Shown here piece after piece: positions 23,817 to 35,900 of a DNA stretch of 64,000 nt (within the stretch, counting starts at the first letter, position 1; each line of letters begins with the position of its first letter). The DNA is from Dacryopinax spathularia (Eukaryota; Basidiomycota; Dacrymycetes; Dacrymycetales; Dacrymycetaceae), in contig JBBPFI010000001.1 in NCBI GenBank assembly GCA_037974965.1, positions 1,240,001-1,304,000 of the forward strand. Direction: 5' to 3'. Position numbers and translations under genes: made by a program. The notes beneath the pieces were generated by a model that worked only from the letters and a program-made list of their open reading frames with translations, searched no databases and was not told the DNA's origin.

Positions 23817-25547
23817 ATGTCGGAACCGATCGTGCCCTCAAACCTGCCGAGCTCGACAAGCAGCGAGTTACGGCAGGACTCGGTCACAAGCCAGCTCGCG
23901 TCTCTCGATCTCAACGCCGAAGTACTTGGCCCGCAGAGTCGAGAAGTAATCGATGAACCGAGGCATGAAGGTGCACCGGATTCAACGGTGGTTCAACACG
24001 GCCAGGAGATTCCGTCCCCGCCCAAACAGACGGAAGGCGCGTCCTGTGCACCTGTACTGAAGCTTCCAGATGAGCTTCTCGCCGGCATCTTCAAAGTAGG
24101 TAACCGGACCCCGCCTGCTCACGATACGCAAGTTTTGAGGCAAGATGGCGATCAAGAGGATGAGGACCTTGCTGGATTCGATGAGAAAGCGTTTCCGATG
24201 GCAGTCTCTCAGGTAAATCGACGCTTTAGGTAGGCATGCTAGTTCTTTCTCGCATGTCCACGAATGACGCCTTGCATGTCCTACAGGGCCGTGGCGATAG
24301 GCACACCAGACTTGTGGAGCCATATAACTATGAAAGATTTCCCTCCATATCCCCTGACCAAGCTATGGCTCAGTCGCGCTCATCTCATCGACATCGATCT
24401 GGATCTACGTTCTGTCATGGCAGATGGTATAGAAGAGGCGCTGACCACGCTGCTGCCAACCACGCGCTGGCGGTCTTTCAAAGCACTCATCAGCTCCTAC
24501 GACGACGTTCAGCGGTCGCTGTGTGCCATCGCGGACCCCGCCCCTGAGCTACAGGTTCTGAAGCTCATGGACGTTGGTAACATGTTTTACGAGGACGACA
24601 GCCTTCCTGCAATCGCGGATGTCTTCGGTGGAGTCGCCCCGAAGCTTAGAGACCTGTCGCTTTGGACCGTGCCCATGAAATGGTCGTCCCCGATGCTCTC
24701 TGGATTACGTAGTGTGGAACTGGCCTACCTTCCGAAGGCATGGCGCCTTGGATGGCGTGAATGGGTCGACATCATTCGTGCGTCTCCCGACCTCCATCGC
24801 CTTGTCCTCATTGCTGCTGGACCGCACCTCCTAGAAGAAAGTGATCCGAGCAACTATCCCCAAGTAAATCAAATCACACTGGACAACCTTGAAATCCTCG
24901 AGCTGGGTGGGCTGCAGCCTTGGGTGCTGTCTCGCGTCATTCAGACGCTTCACGCCCCCAATCTGCTTCATCTCGCGCTCGATACGCTGGACGATTGGGA
25001 CTACTCCAACGAGGTCAACCTCGTCTCCGAATCCCGATACCCCCGACTCAGACGACTCGCTTTCGTGAATGTCTCCGTCGACGATGACGAATTTCTTGAC
25101 CTACTTCGCCGCATGCCCAAGCTTGAAGAGCTTGAGCTGGACTCAGCTGATGGCTTACTGGAGGCCCTTCTCGAGGATTCTTCGTGCGAATCGGAAAACC
25201 CATGCTTTGACTCGGCCATCTCCCCCGAACTGCACGTACTCCGGACAGTGGGATATGGGCCGGCACAACTTGCAGCGTTTGTCGAGAAGCGCCGGCAGAT
25301 CGGTCATCCCATGCTGTCTCTCTTCGTGTCAAAAGCCGATAAAGAGCTGATGGCCAATCAAACAGACCTCGACTTTTCGGTCCAGAAGCTTCATTTCGGA
25401 TACTTCGAGGAGAGAGTACGAAAGCAGGTAGCTCAACCTGACGAACCTGACGACTTGTACTCGGACACGCCTTTCGGTCACTTTGAGAGCGAGGAGGAAA
25501 TGGAAGAATTCTACTCTATGATGGTCGATGCAGGATGGAGCGGATGA
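23817..25547 (+). CDS. F-box-like/leucine-rich protein, tandem copy 1
   Basis: Two exons (23817-24229, 24287-25547) give 557 residues. A variable N-terminus of about 80 residues leads to an F-box-like helix (LKLPDELLAGIFKVGNRT, about 85-102). An acidic insert and the block FPMAVSQVNRRFR follow, then AVAIGTPDLWSHI. The rest is made of leucine-rich units with recurrent patterns (LRDLSLWTVPMKWSSPML, HLALDTLDDWDY) and ends in an acidic tail. Such proteins usually act as substrate receptors of SCF ubiquitin ligases through Skp1. No substrate can be guessed. The phase-2 intron falls inside the final Arg codon of NRRFR, exactly as in the two copies downstream. Confidence 0.85.
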
Positions 25548-26058
25548 TCCGAGGGCACAGTTTTGCCGTATGTCTCGAAATCCAGCCATCATGATCATTA
25601 TAATGCAAAGGAGAGAGGTGTAGTGCAGCAATGGGACGCTAAGCAATGAAGTCATCTCCCCCAGCAAAGCGACCACCCCAGGCGCAGCCGGCAGGTTGCG
25701 GAGTTGGGGTTCTACCATGTACGTCCGAGCCGAGCCGAGTAAGGACTTCAGGAGGCCTTCCAAGTAGAACTAAGGTAGTGTTGATCCGGGGTCTTCTTTC
25801 CTGCGCGGTTGCCTCGTGCCACTGTTGCCTTTGTGTCTTTGTTCCCACACGTGCGGCATGCCCTTTTGCGGTGTCGTCGGATGAGCGAGAGTCCACGGCA
25901 TTGAGAGACCAGGACGTCCCCTCATCGACTTTTCATACTGCCAATCGTCAACGCTTGCTGGGGCTGAGCAACCGACGACTGCTTAGTTCAAGGCTGGAAG
26001 AACGCGGTTTGGCCGCTGATAAGGAAGCGGAGAATCGACGCGTATCACCGCCGATCTG
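25548..26058. other. Intergenic stretch between F-box copies 1 and 2, with a possible relic of an N-terminal exon
   Basis: A plus-strand open frame ends at 26059, where it overlaps the start of copy 2 in another frame. Its last 40 codons are rich in Leu, Arg and Glu (RLLGLSNRRLLSSRLEERGL), resembling the coiled N-terminus of copy 3. It may be leader sequence or what is left of a longer N-terminal exon. I see no intron that would join it in frame. Confidence 0.35.
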
Positions 26059-27511
26059 ATGATGCACGGAGATGACCCCGACGAACTCATTGGAAGCTGG
26101 ATGTCCTCAGTCCCACCGATCATGAGGCTGCCAACCGAGCTCCTCTCCTATATCTTCGAGCTAGGCAACGAGAAAGAGGCCGAACCAGATTGGGTGAGGG
26201 AAGTTCCCGAGGATGACGATGAAGATGAAAGGGCCTTTCCCATGGTGGTTTCCCAAGTCAATCGACGGTTTCGGTAGGTCGCCATACTCTATGTCGGTAT
26301 GTGGATCAGAGTCTTACATTGCTTGCAGCTCTTTAGCGCTCGGTACATCGGCACTGTGGAGTCATATTACCCTGGATGACCGTCCGCACTACGCTTTGAG
26401 CAAACTATGGCTTAGTCGCGCGGGGCTCATCGACGTAGAGCTGAACCTGAAGGAACACCTTCGACTTGAGGATATGCCAGAAGTGCTCTCCATGCTTATG
26501 CCAATGACACGATGGCGCTCTATCACCATTTGGACCAGCAGCGGTAGCCAGGAGATCCGGGATGCATTATCGCCGCTGAAGAAGCTTGCACCTGAGCTAC
26601 GAGATCTTGGACCGGACCAGGCTGACTGGTTATCTGAGCATGAAGAATCTGAGGACGAGGTACATGTCGACGAACAAAGCGCGGGCCAGAATATTTTCGG
26701 CACTGTCGCCCGGAAACCCCAATGGCTATCGCTCAAACATGTACCTTGGAGTTGGTTCCCGGCCATCACGGGGGGCTTACGCGTGCTGGAGCTCACGTTT
26801 CTGACCGACCGCCCCAATCGGCGCAAATGGGTGGAGCTCATGCGCGCCTCTCCAGGTTTGGAGCGCTTGGTACTAATGGGTGCTGGCCCGAATATCTTCG
26901 AACCGGATCGAGATCCCAGACATTATCCCAAGATAGACGAGCTCAGGATGGTGCACCTACGGTACCTCGAGATGGGTGAAGTCCCGCCTTGGGTGTTCTC
27001 GCATACCGTCCACATGCTCCAAGCCCCCAATCTGGCCCATCTCGCATTGGGGCCCCTGCAGAGCTTCTACTTTTCAGAACAGATCAACCTCATCTCCAAC
27101 TTGCGGTATCCTTCGCTCAGACGCCTCACCCTCGGGGCCGTTGCTCTAAGGCATAATGAACATTTGACACTGCTTCACCGCCTGCCCCTGCTGCAGGATC
27201 TCGAGCTCCATTGCTGGGGTGACAATCCGCTAGAAGAAATCCGACAGGACGACATGGACTCCGATCGCGAAACATCGATCGCCGTGTCCGACCTAAAAAC
27301 GCTCCGTACTAGGGGCTACAACGGTCACGAGCTTGCGAGATTTGTCGAGCAGCGCAAGCGGGCCGGCAGCCCGCTATGCAGCGTTTTCGTGCACTACCGG
27401 GACAAGGACCAGATTGCTGAACCGCAGCTAACCTATTTGCGGCACGAAACGACTTTCGGATATTACAAGGAAACTGGGACGGGGAAGAAGGCGAGTATCA
27501 GGCAAGCCTGA
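26059..27511 (+). CDS. F-box-like/leucine-rich protein, tandem copy 2
   Basis: Two exons (26059-26273, 26329-27511) give 465 residues. The F-box-like helix (MRLPTELLSYIFELGNE) begins only about 21 residues from the start, so this copy lacks the long N-terminus of copies 1 and 3. It then follows the family plan: acidic linker, FPMVVSQVNRRFR, SLALGTSALWSHI, and leucine-rich repeats through HLALGPLQSFYF and ELHCWGDNP. The acidic C-terminal tail of the other copies is missing; the end is short and basic. ATG codons at 26059 and 26062 are both possible starts. A role as SCF substrate receptor is inferred from the family only. Confidence 0.82.
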
Positions 27512-27734
27512 TTTGTTCAACCAAGCACTCGTGCGGCACATTCCTTTGTGTCGGCTTCCGGAAACGGCAAGCTGCAATGTAACGTGCGAGATGCCAATGT
27601 AGGAGGGGAAAGTTGGGACCAGGCTCCATCCCGAAGATGGCAAACATAAATTGGTCGTTTGTACGGTGGGAACAGTACTATCTGAAGGAACCAGTTAGTG
27701 GAACTCCCCTCTCCGTACATAGCATGGGATTCTC

Positions 27735-28445
27735 CTACCGTTCGTCCCGCCTAACATATTCCCGGTACTTCTGCCAATCATCTATTGTCCTCGAGTTCTT
27801 GAAAAGGTCGTGCAAGTCAGACATGGTCATGAAGGCATGGTCCTCCCATTCAAAGCCTGATTCGTGCATAAGCATGCGAAGAACAACATGGACGATAGAC
27901 CGACCAGGAAACACAAGCTCGCTTATCAAGCATCCAATATGCTCACGCCTGTGTTTAAGCTCCCCTTCGCTCAGCCCGTCCTCCGCTAAGCCGGCCAGAT
28001 CTTCCGCTGGGATCTCGCTCGACTTCCAGACGCCTCCTTCTACTAGCAGCTGTCTGACCTCTCCCGCCTCTAAGTTGTCGCCCATCGTGACATGGCTGAT
28101 TTCCGGAGTACCGCCAGTCTTGGAAGGCCGAATCAGCGTGTAACGCGCTCGACCGGCATGGTGGAAGTGCATCGTCGTAGATGCATTCATGTGGAAATAT
28201 CCTCGAGCAGAAGAGGGGTCTAGCAGGTAGTAGATGGTCGTTCCAAGCAACCGTCGATCGTTCTCCTTCGCTCGGATAACCTGTTCAGGCTCCCGGCCCT
28301 CGACGGTTTGCAGCGATGAGAGCGCGAAGGTTTGCGCCGAGACGTGGGTAACAGCATAGTAGCCTCCTTCTATGTGCTTTTCTAGCTTGAGGAGTTCGTG
28401 CAGTTTCGCGTTGGCGACTGGATAGACATACGGAGCAACTGTCAT
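27735..28445 (-). CDS. Cupin-fold DUF985 family protein
   Basis: A single exon encodes 236 residues, somewhat longer than yeast YML079W, a structurally known member. The DUF985 core is clear: LLKLEKHIEGGYYAVTHVS, then TTIYYLLDPSSARGYFHMN and STTMHFHHAGRARYTLI. HMNASTTMHFHHAG supplies the His-rich edge of the cupin barrel. YML079W resembles sugar epimerases, but no activity is established for the family, so I assign none. The extra residues at the C-terminus (GFEWEDHAFMTMSDLHDLF onwards) also occur in fungal relatives as far as I can judge. The gene lies on the opposite strand between F-box copies 2 and 3. It has no intron, unusual in this window. Confidence 0.88.
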   Translation of the reverse strand: MTVAPYVYPVANAKLHELLKLEKHIEGGYYAVTHVSAQTFALSSLQTVEGREPEQVIRAKENDRRLLGTTIYYLLDPSSARGYFHMNASTTMHFHHAGRARYTLIRPSKTGGTPEISHVTMGDNLEAGEVRQLLVEGGVWKSSEIPAEDLAGLAEDGLSEGELKHRREHIGCLISELVFPGRSIVHVVLRMLMHESGFEWEDHAFMTMSDLHDLFKNSRTIDDWQKYREYVRRDER

Positions 28446-29051
28446 GGTGGTTGCTCAGTGCAAGAAAGAGGAGATAGAAATGCGTAGCTGCACAGCTAGA
28501 CTGCATAGATAACGATTTCGGAAGGGACCGGATTACGAAGACCGCCTGGATGAACGACAACCGAGCTGATACACTGTATCGCCTTGCATAGAAGGTATGC
28601 TGATGGTCGCCGAAGTCCCCGAGTTCCGTAGATTTGCGAGATTGGCTCAGTTGGCATCCCCTATACCCAAAGTGGCCACCTTCCCACGAAATCCATCATG
28701 GACCTTTGCGATGAACATGCGTGACTATGCCGGGTAACGTCGTTCAGGTATGCTGGAATATACAAGCAACGTCCAGAAGGGTACTGTGCGCAGAATATTG
28801 CCGTTCGCATGGATATAGTTTCAATGTATATGTGCATGTCACGGTGGCCGTCAGGGGATGACTTGTTGCAAGACTAAGAAGCTCAATGCGTGACTTTCTG
28901 CACCCTGCCACCTTGATTCTTCCCGCTTCTACACCAAGACCGGCTTCTTAGCCTGACGCTCTACATACCTCTCGCCTACAGGCATACTTTGGAACTGATA
29001 TCGCGTTCTCTTGACTTCTACCGACAACTGCGCCGAACGTAACCGTCTTGC
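28446..29051. promoter_or_regulatory. Divergent region between the cupin gene and F-box copy 3
   Basis: About 600 bases between two outward start codons hold both promoters. I see no gene. A tRNA-like D-arm string was examined and rejected. Confidence 0.5.
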
Positions 29052-30844
29052 ATGCCTCTCGATCGTTCCAGGTCGCGAACATGGCCGCAGGCCTCATCAA
29101 GCACACCAGGGCCGAGCACCTACCTTCAATCGCAATCGGTGGCGGAGCAGCTTGCGCTCGTCGATCAGCAGCTCAAGGAGCGAACCGCTGAAATCCAGCT
29201 CGTCAAAGAACGACTGAAAGAAGCGTCGGCCGCGCTCACAGAACTCGAGGAGGCTCGCTCGAAGCTCCTGGAGACGCGACAGACGCTCACAGCACCGATT
29301 ATGAAGCTACCGTACGAGCTCCTTGCGCATATATTCGAGCTGGGCAACGAGCGGGATGAGGAGCCGGATTGGGTTGAGAAGGTACCTGACGATGAGGAGG
29401 AGGATGAGATGGCTTTCCCAATGGCGGTATCCCAAGTGAACAGACGATTTCGGTACGCACGATCTGTGACTCACGCATATACGAGCAATAACCAACCTGA
29501 TCGTGCAGAGAAGTTGCGATAACCACGTCCTCGCTATGGCAGAACATAACCATGAATGACCCTCCGCATTATAATCTCTCAAGACTGTGGCTGAGCCGGG
29601 CGAGGCTCATAGACGTCGATTTGGATCTAACCGGGAGCGGGATGCTCGCCTGGTCCGACATGCGATACATGCTTTCCCACCTCATGCCGCCCTCGCGATG
29701 GCGCACATTCACCCTTCAAACAGAGGACTACTATCACATCCATACGGCGCTGACGATGATGGAAGAACCGGCATCGGAGCTCCTGGAGCTTGAACTGGTC
29801 AACGCGCACAGCGAGTTTGACGAGGACGAGGACGTGCCAACTTCGGACCCGGTAGACATCTTCGGAGGAATCGCGCCGAAGTTGCAGAGCTTGTCGCTCT
29901 ATTCCGTTCCTGTCCGATGGTCCGCGCCCATGTTGTCCGGCTTAAAGGTACTCGAGCTCGAATATCTGCCTATCGCATGGCGGCCATCATGGGACGAATG
30001 GGTCACCCTTATGCGCGCCTGCCCAGAACTGGAGCATCTCACACTCATGGCGTCTGGTCCGCACATTCCCGAGCAGAGCGACCCGCGCTACTACCCTACA
30101 ATCGAGCCGATCAAGCTAGAAAAGCTGGAACATCTCGAGCTAGGGGATATGCGTCCCTGGGTCCTCTCACACGTCGTCAACACTCTCCAAACGCCCAACC
30201 TTACCGATCTCTCCCTGGATACGCTACACGAATACGACTGCACGGAGCAGATCCGGCTCGTCTCGGACGCACGATATCCTCTTCTAAGGAGGCTGAAGAT
30301 CGTCCTTGTCCATCTGGAGGCGAGCGAGTTCCTAGCCCTTCTCCGCCGGCTGCCGTTACTCGAGCAGCTGGAGCTGAACGCGTTGGATTCTTTCCTCAGT
30401 ACGATAATGGACGACGACCGCGATCCCGAGCGAACAGGGCCGCTGGTGGTTCCGAAGCTGCATACCTTGTGGGCAACGGGATATAGCGGACACGAGCTAG
30501 CCGCGTTCGTCGAGCAGCGTAAACGGCTCGGCGGGGCAGTGCGGACAGTCCTAATCCCATACAGGGACGAACGGCTCGTCTCCGGTGGCCACTTAAGTTA
30601 CCTCCAACGAGAAACAGAATTCGGATATTTTGAGGGCAGCGATCGGGAGCAAGGTGATGAGGATGAGGATGAGGAGGACGAGGACGAAGAGGTGGGGAGC
30701 GATTGGGGCGAGGAGATGGAGCTGGACGAAGAGATGTATGAGGATCAGGAGGATTGGTTTGATGAGGCTGATGCTGGGGAGGATGTGGGGGCGGAGATGA
30801 CGGAGGATGCGATGGAGGAGTTCTGGGGTGCGGCGATTGGTTAG
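29052..30844 (+). CDS. F-box-like/leucine-rich protein, tandem copy 3
   Basis: Two exons (29052-29452, 29509-30844) give 578 residues. A Gln/Glu/Leu-rich coiled segment (about 30-78, with EQLALVDQQLKERTAEI) precedes the F-box-like helix MKLPYELLAHIFELGNE. The family blocks FPMAVSQVNRRFR and EVAITTSSLWQNI follow, then leucine-rich repeats. The last 75 or so residues are extremely acidic (EDEDEEDEDEEVGSDW and beyond) and end MEEFWGAAIG; copy 1 also ends in an acidic stretch with MEEFY. The intron position and phase match copies 1 and 2. Function as an SCF adaptor is inferred from the fold type. Confidence 0.85.
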
Positions 30845-31028
30845 GTTTGGTTGTAATGGCCCATCAGCAACGAGCGAGCGAGGGAGCGGGCGAGGAAGGC
30901 GGCGATGAGATACCCTTTTATCCTTTCACTGTACAGTTGTCTTTCCCCCGGCGAGGGGCTGGGCTAGTTTACACGGGTATACCGCAAGATAATCATTATC
31001 ATCCTCCCACACCGCCCAAAAACGCCGG

Positions 31029-32576
31029 CTACAGCCCAAAAAAACACACCCACCCCTGCCGCGCACTCGCCCCCCCATCCCCCCCCGCGACCAAGATATG
31101 TTTGGAAGGATGCCAAGCGACCGTCGCTGCTGGCCCCGGGGTAGGGATCCTGACACTGCGCAGACCGGTCTCGGTCTCGTAGATGTCTATTGTGGGTGTG
31201 TCGTCTGAGGTTGTGGCGATGTATTCGCCGGAGTGGGAGAAGGCGAGTTCGCGGATTGGCATGCTGCGCGTGTGGGGGTCAGCTCGACGTTCTTATCTCC
31301 GGAGCGGAGCAGAAGACCCGTAGAAGTGGTTAACATAAGTGAAGTGAAGGCATGAGCATGACAGTTGGGAAGACAGGAAGAGAGTGAAAGTGAAGATAGA
31401 TCGAGCGGGAAGAGATGGAGGGGAACGAGATACGCACTCAGCATCAAACACCCTCCTCCCGACCCACTCCCCCGTATCCCAAAGCACGACCACCCCATCC
31501 CCGCCACAAGTAGCAGCATACCACCCCCTCGGGTCCAGGGCAACATTATAACACGACCCCACATGCGCCGGGATCTTCAGTACTGATGCGAAGGACGGTA
31601 AGCGGAGGATTTCGAGCGTGCCGCTGACTTTGGGGAGGAGGAGATGGGAGCCGGTGTGAGAGTGGAGGAAGGAGTTGAGTTGACCGTGGTGGTCGTTTCT
31701 CGGTCCTACGTGCCACTGCGTTTGCGCGGGCGAAACGGGCTCGGCTTTCTCCGGGTCGGCTGGTGGTTCTAGAGCGGCAGGGGCAGGGTCGGAGGAGGGG
31801 TCGGAGGAGGAGGAGGAGGGGGAGGGAGAGGAGAGGATCTCGTAGAGGCCGTCGTCGGCTGAGAGAGCTAGGAGGGAGCGGCCCGAAGGGTGCCATTCTA
31901 CGCTGAGGAAGTCTTTGGGACATTTGAGGGTTGCGGTGGGTTTGGTGGGTTCTACCAGCAAGCAGCGAAAGGCATCAGCTGTGCCTCCCACAGCGGTAGG
32001 TCAGGAGGAGGGGGAGGAGGGGGACGTACGTCTTACATCCCAGAAAGCGAGTGTCTTGTCGGCTTTTGAGAGGGAGACGAGTGTGAATGGGTCGGAGGGG
32101 TGCCAGGAGAGGTGCTGGACGGGGGCTTCGTGTCCTCCTGAGAGGGTTGTTGTTAGGTGGAGGTCTGTCTATTTCAGAATCAGCCTTTTATTCTTTCCCA
32201 CCGGCCTGCAGCTTGTGAGGCCAAAACCAATCCAAGGATGTCCACGTAAGGGCGTAAAAGAGGGGAAGAGACGCCGAGTACGACGAGGACGAAGAAAGAA
32301 GGAGAGAAGGACAGAAAACAGGGAAGGAGCACCCACCGTCCTCTCCGGACTCCAAACCCTCACCGCCCTCTCATACCCACAGCTCGCCATCCTCCGCCCA
32401 TCACAGCTCCACCCGACACAGCTCACATAGTCCCTCGAGCCCGTCTTGACTACGATCGGCTTCAAGCTCCCCGGAGGCCAGAGAGGGAGTCCGCGGGCAG
32501 GGAAGGACTGCCAGGGGTTTGGAGGAGGGGTGGGGAGGGTTATGCGCGCTAGGTCTTTGGTGCGGGGGGTGGACAT
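31029..32576 (-). CDS. TEX1: WD40 protein of the THO/TREX complex (Tex1/THOC3 type)
   Basis: Four exons (32576-32337, 32168-32030, 31951-31438, 31263-31029) give 375 residues, the usual size for Tex1/THOC3. WD-type units are visible: VSCVGWSCDGRRMASCGYERAVRVW, VQHLSWHPSDPFTLVSLSKADKTLAFWD and FLSVEWHPSGRSLLALS. Further units are CYNVALDPRGWYAATCGGDGVVVLWD and IRELAFSHSGEYIATTSDD. The order and spacing fit THOC3, which couples transcription to mRNA export. A low-complexity insertion of about 50 residues (Ser/Pro/Glu-rich) interrupts one blade near residues 150-200. The last residues (GWVCFFGL) are in place of the family's usual final strand. Divergent from SET3 with 383 bases between. Confidence 0.85.
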
Positions 32577-32959
32577 CCTTGCATGAGCTGGCTCGGGTTG
32601 ACTCTGCGTTGCTCAGTGCTTGGAGGCGAGGCGACGTGTATGCTGCAGCGAGCGACGACGCGGTGGAAGGGAGGACGCGACGGGCGCTCGAGCGTAAGCG
32701 CCCATATTTGGTTCCGTAGCGGATAGATTTGATTGCTCCCGTGTGGGTTTGGTGAAGGAGGACGACGAGACTGAGGAGGGTGACTACTCAGTGCCTGCCT
32801 TCCTCGTCCCCCTACCTTTTGCTTACTACTCGACTCCTAACACGGCTGGACAATACTATTCTGCTTTACTTCGATAATAACTTGCATCAGGGAGGACAAG
32901 CATAAAGAAACGGGCGGCGCGTCCCATGCCCTCCAACAAGCCTCCAAATCCGATCATTA
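32577..32959. promoter_or_regulatory. Divergent promoter of TEX1 and SET3 homologues
   Basis: The 383 bases between the two start codons must hold both promoters. No specific element is recognised. Confidence 0.5.
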
Positions 32960-35900
32960 ATGCCGCCCTCACCGCCCACCCAACCATCCACGCAAACGCG
33001 AGATGGCACCTCATCAACAACGTCAGCAAGCGGTAGACCGCTCCCCCTCCCACAACTAAACACCTCCCTCGCCCCCCTCCCAGCACTCCCAACCCTTCCT
33101 CCAATCCATCGTCCTATGCCTCTCCCCGGTCCTTCCCTAGGACTCGGTACAGGGCTAGGGATAACCCAAGCAGGAGGAAGCGTTCATTCGCCCTTACCGG
33201 CTGTGCCTCTCCCGGTCGTGCCGCTCCCTGCTAGTGGACTGGCGGGGACGAATACGCCGGTGCCGTATCCTGCTATTGAGCGGCCAAGGAGTGGGACGAG
33301 TCCTGTGGCTGGTCCGCCGAGGCCGCCGTCCGCTGCTTCACCTCAGCCTTTACCTCAACAGGCGCAACAGACTCAGCAAACTCAGCAGACGGTTCAAGGA
33401 CGACAAGCTCCCACACCTTTACCGTCTATCTCGCCTATGTCACTACCTACTACGTCTTTGCCGCAGCATGCGAGCGTATCCCCCCATCCACCCCCGACAG
33501 AAGCTACAAAAGCTACCATCAACGCCGAAGCCGAAGCAGCACTAGCGCTCCTCGCCCTATCACCCTCTGTACCCTCCTCAACGCGTCTACCCTCCCTCCC
33601 ACCAGTAACAGGCCCAACATCACCAATCATTCCCTCCGGCTCACCCTCCCATTCCTATCCCCTCCCATCCGCGCACCCGATCCTCTACCCCCCTCCCCGT
33701 CTCTCCCCCCTCCCCACCACCAGCACCACCGCCCACTCCCCCCCTCCCCCAGCAAAACCAGAAATGATCTCACCTGCCTTATCCGCCTCCGGGGCGGCGG
33801 GGAAAGGCGAACCCACCCCCCGCCCGTTCTCCCCTGTCGACCCGGTCCTTTCGCCTACTGCTGCCCTGCCGAGTATCGCCTCGCTCCTCCCTCCGTCGGC
33901 ATTTCAGGAACCGAAGATGGAGGTCACGTTTGGGCCTTTGCCTACTAGTCCTCGGCCTGGCGAGCGGCCGAACACTGCGGCAGAAGCGGAGTCCGCTCAG
34001 CCCACAGCAGCTGCAGAGCACACTGGAGAGAAAGGAGAGCAGCCAGACGAAGGGAGGAAGTCCAAGTCCAAGTCCCCGACCCCACCTCCAGTACCTGAAA
34101 AGCCCAAGCCTGCTAAACGGCCCTCCAAGTCCAAGGACAAATCCTCCTCCGCTGCAGCCCCGACCACGCTGCCCGCAGCGCGCCAACCGCCCCCCAACCC
34201 CATAACGATAGTCGGCGAAGGCTCCGAGACCTTCCAATTCCGCTGCATCTGCACCCTGGGGTACCAAGAAGGCGACGCCACGATCGCCTGTGACACCTGC
34301 GACGTCTGGCAGCATATGCTCTGCATGGGCATCGACAGTGATGTTGAGGGCGCTGTGCCCGATACGTATCATTGTGAGGTTTGTGAGCCGAGGGAGGTGG
34401 ATACGAGGAGTGCGGCGTTTAGGGCGAGGGTGGTCAGGGTGTTGATGGCTCGGGAGGGGGGGAGGCTAGGGTTGACGGAGGAGGAGGAGAGGCGGAGGGT
34501 GGGGCTGGGGAAGGAGGAGGACGCGTCTTTGTCTGTCTCGTCTGGTCAACCGGAACCTGCGAAATCTTCATCCGCAGGCGGTATAGCAGCAACAGGAGGC
34601 CAGTCAACCGACTCCCCCGCCCCAACCCGCACAAAAGGCAAGAAATCCGCCGCCTCCACAACGACCAGCACGACCACCTCCAACAGCACCACCACCACCA
34701 CCTCGTCCTCGAACCCCTCAACCTCCCGAACAGCCCGCCGGCCCCCACTCTCCCTCACCCAACTGCACACATCCTACGCACCCTCCCCTTCCCTCCAACA
34801 GCAGTTCATTGCCGCCGAAGAGGAGGCTCTGCCCGCTGCGGAGGCGTGGGCTGCGGAGTATATGTGTCTTGCGAGGGATTGGTGGAGGGAGAGGGAGGGG
34901 TATGAGCGGGCGGTGGGGATGAGGTGGGAGGAGGTTGATGATGGCACCGCTGGTTCTGGTTCCTCAGGAGAAATCGTCGTTGACGCAGTGGAGGAGAAGG
35001 CCACGGCTGATCAGGCTGGCCCGGCTTCTTCTGGCGGTGGAGGAGTAGACGGACAGGAAAGCGGAACGGCAAAACGCAGCCAATCCGCCCCTCCTGTCCT
35101 CCAACGAGCGCCGTACGCCGCCTACCCCCCTCTCGTCTTCTCCGCTCTCCCCCAACTCCCCAACATACTTATCAAACCGATCCCCTCTCCCAACCCGGCC
35201 TCCGAACGCTCAGACAGCACGCTCTACGCCCGTCCTCCCCAATACGGACTCTTTGCCTCCGACAGCCCCATCCCAGCTAATACGCTCATCCTCGAGCATC
35301 GTTCCGTCGTCCTCCCCCGCCAAGAATACATAGCCGACCCGACATCTCAATACGCCGCCCTCTGCGCCCCCAAAGCTCACGTGCGCATGTTGGGTCCTCC
35401 CTTGAATGTGGCATTGGACGCAAGGGAATGGGGAAACGAAGCCCGTTTCGCGCGCACATCCTGTCACCCCAACTGCGTCATCCGGCCCCTTCTCATCCGC
35501 GGCGAACTCCGCTTCGGCCTAGTGAGCACGCAAGCCATAGGAAAGAGGGAAGAGATCACCCTCGGCTGGGACTGGGAAGACGGCTGCGTCGTCCATTGGC
35601 TCTTGGACGCGTTTACGGCTGAGGAGGAAGAGGCTGAGGAGGGCCAGCGGCGCGCGGCCGAGCTGTGTGAGCGGTTGGAAGCCTGTTTCCTCACGTGTGC
35701 ATGTGGGAAAGCGCGGGAGAGGGATTGTGTCCTTTACTGGCTGTGGAGGATCGCGAGGGGCGAGAACGGGCCGAGTTATGTTAAGGGTGGCGGGGTTGGG
35801 GCTGGGAGTAAGGGAGGAGGAGGGGGAGGGGGGAGGGATAAGAGGAAGGGGAGGAAGGTTAAGAGGGTCGATTTGGGTCCGCTTGTGGGCGTGGAGAGGG

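Noticed and set aside
28640-28680. A tRNA-like string (GGCTCAGTTGGCATC) that resembles an A box
   Set aside because: No B box, anticodon arm or acceptor stem could be drawn at the right distances.
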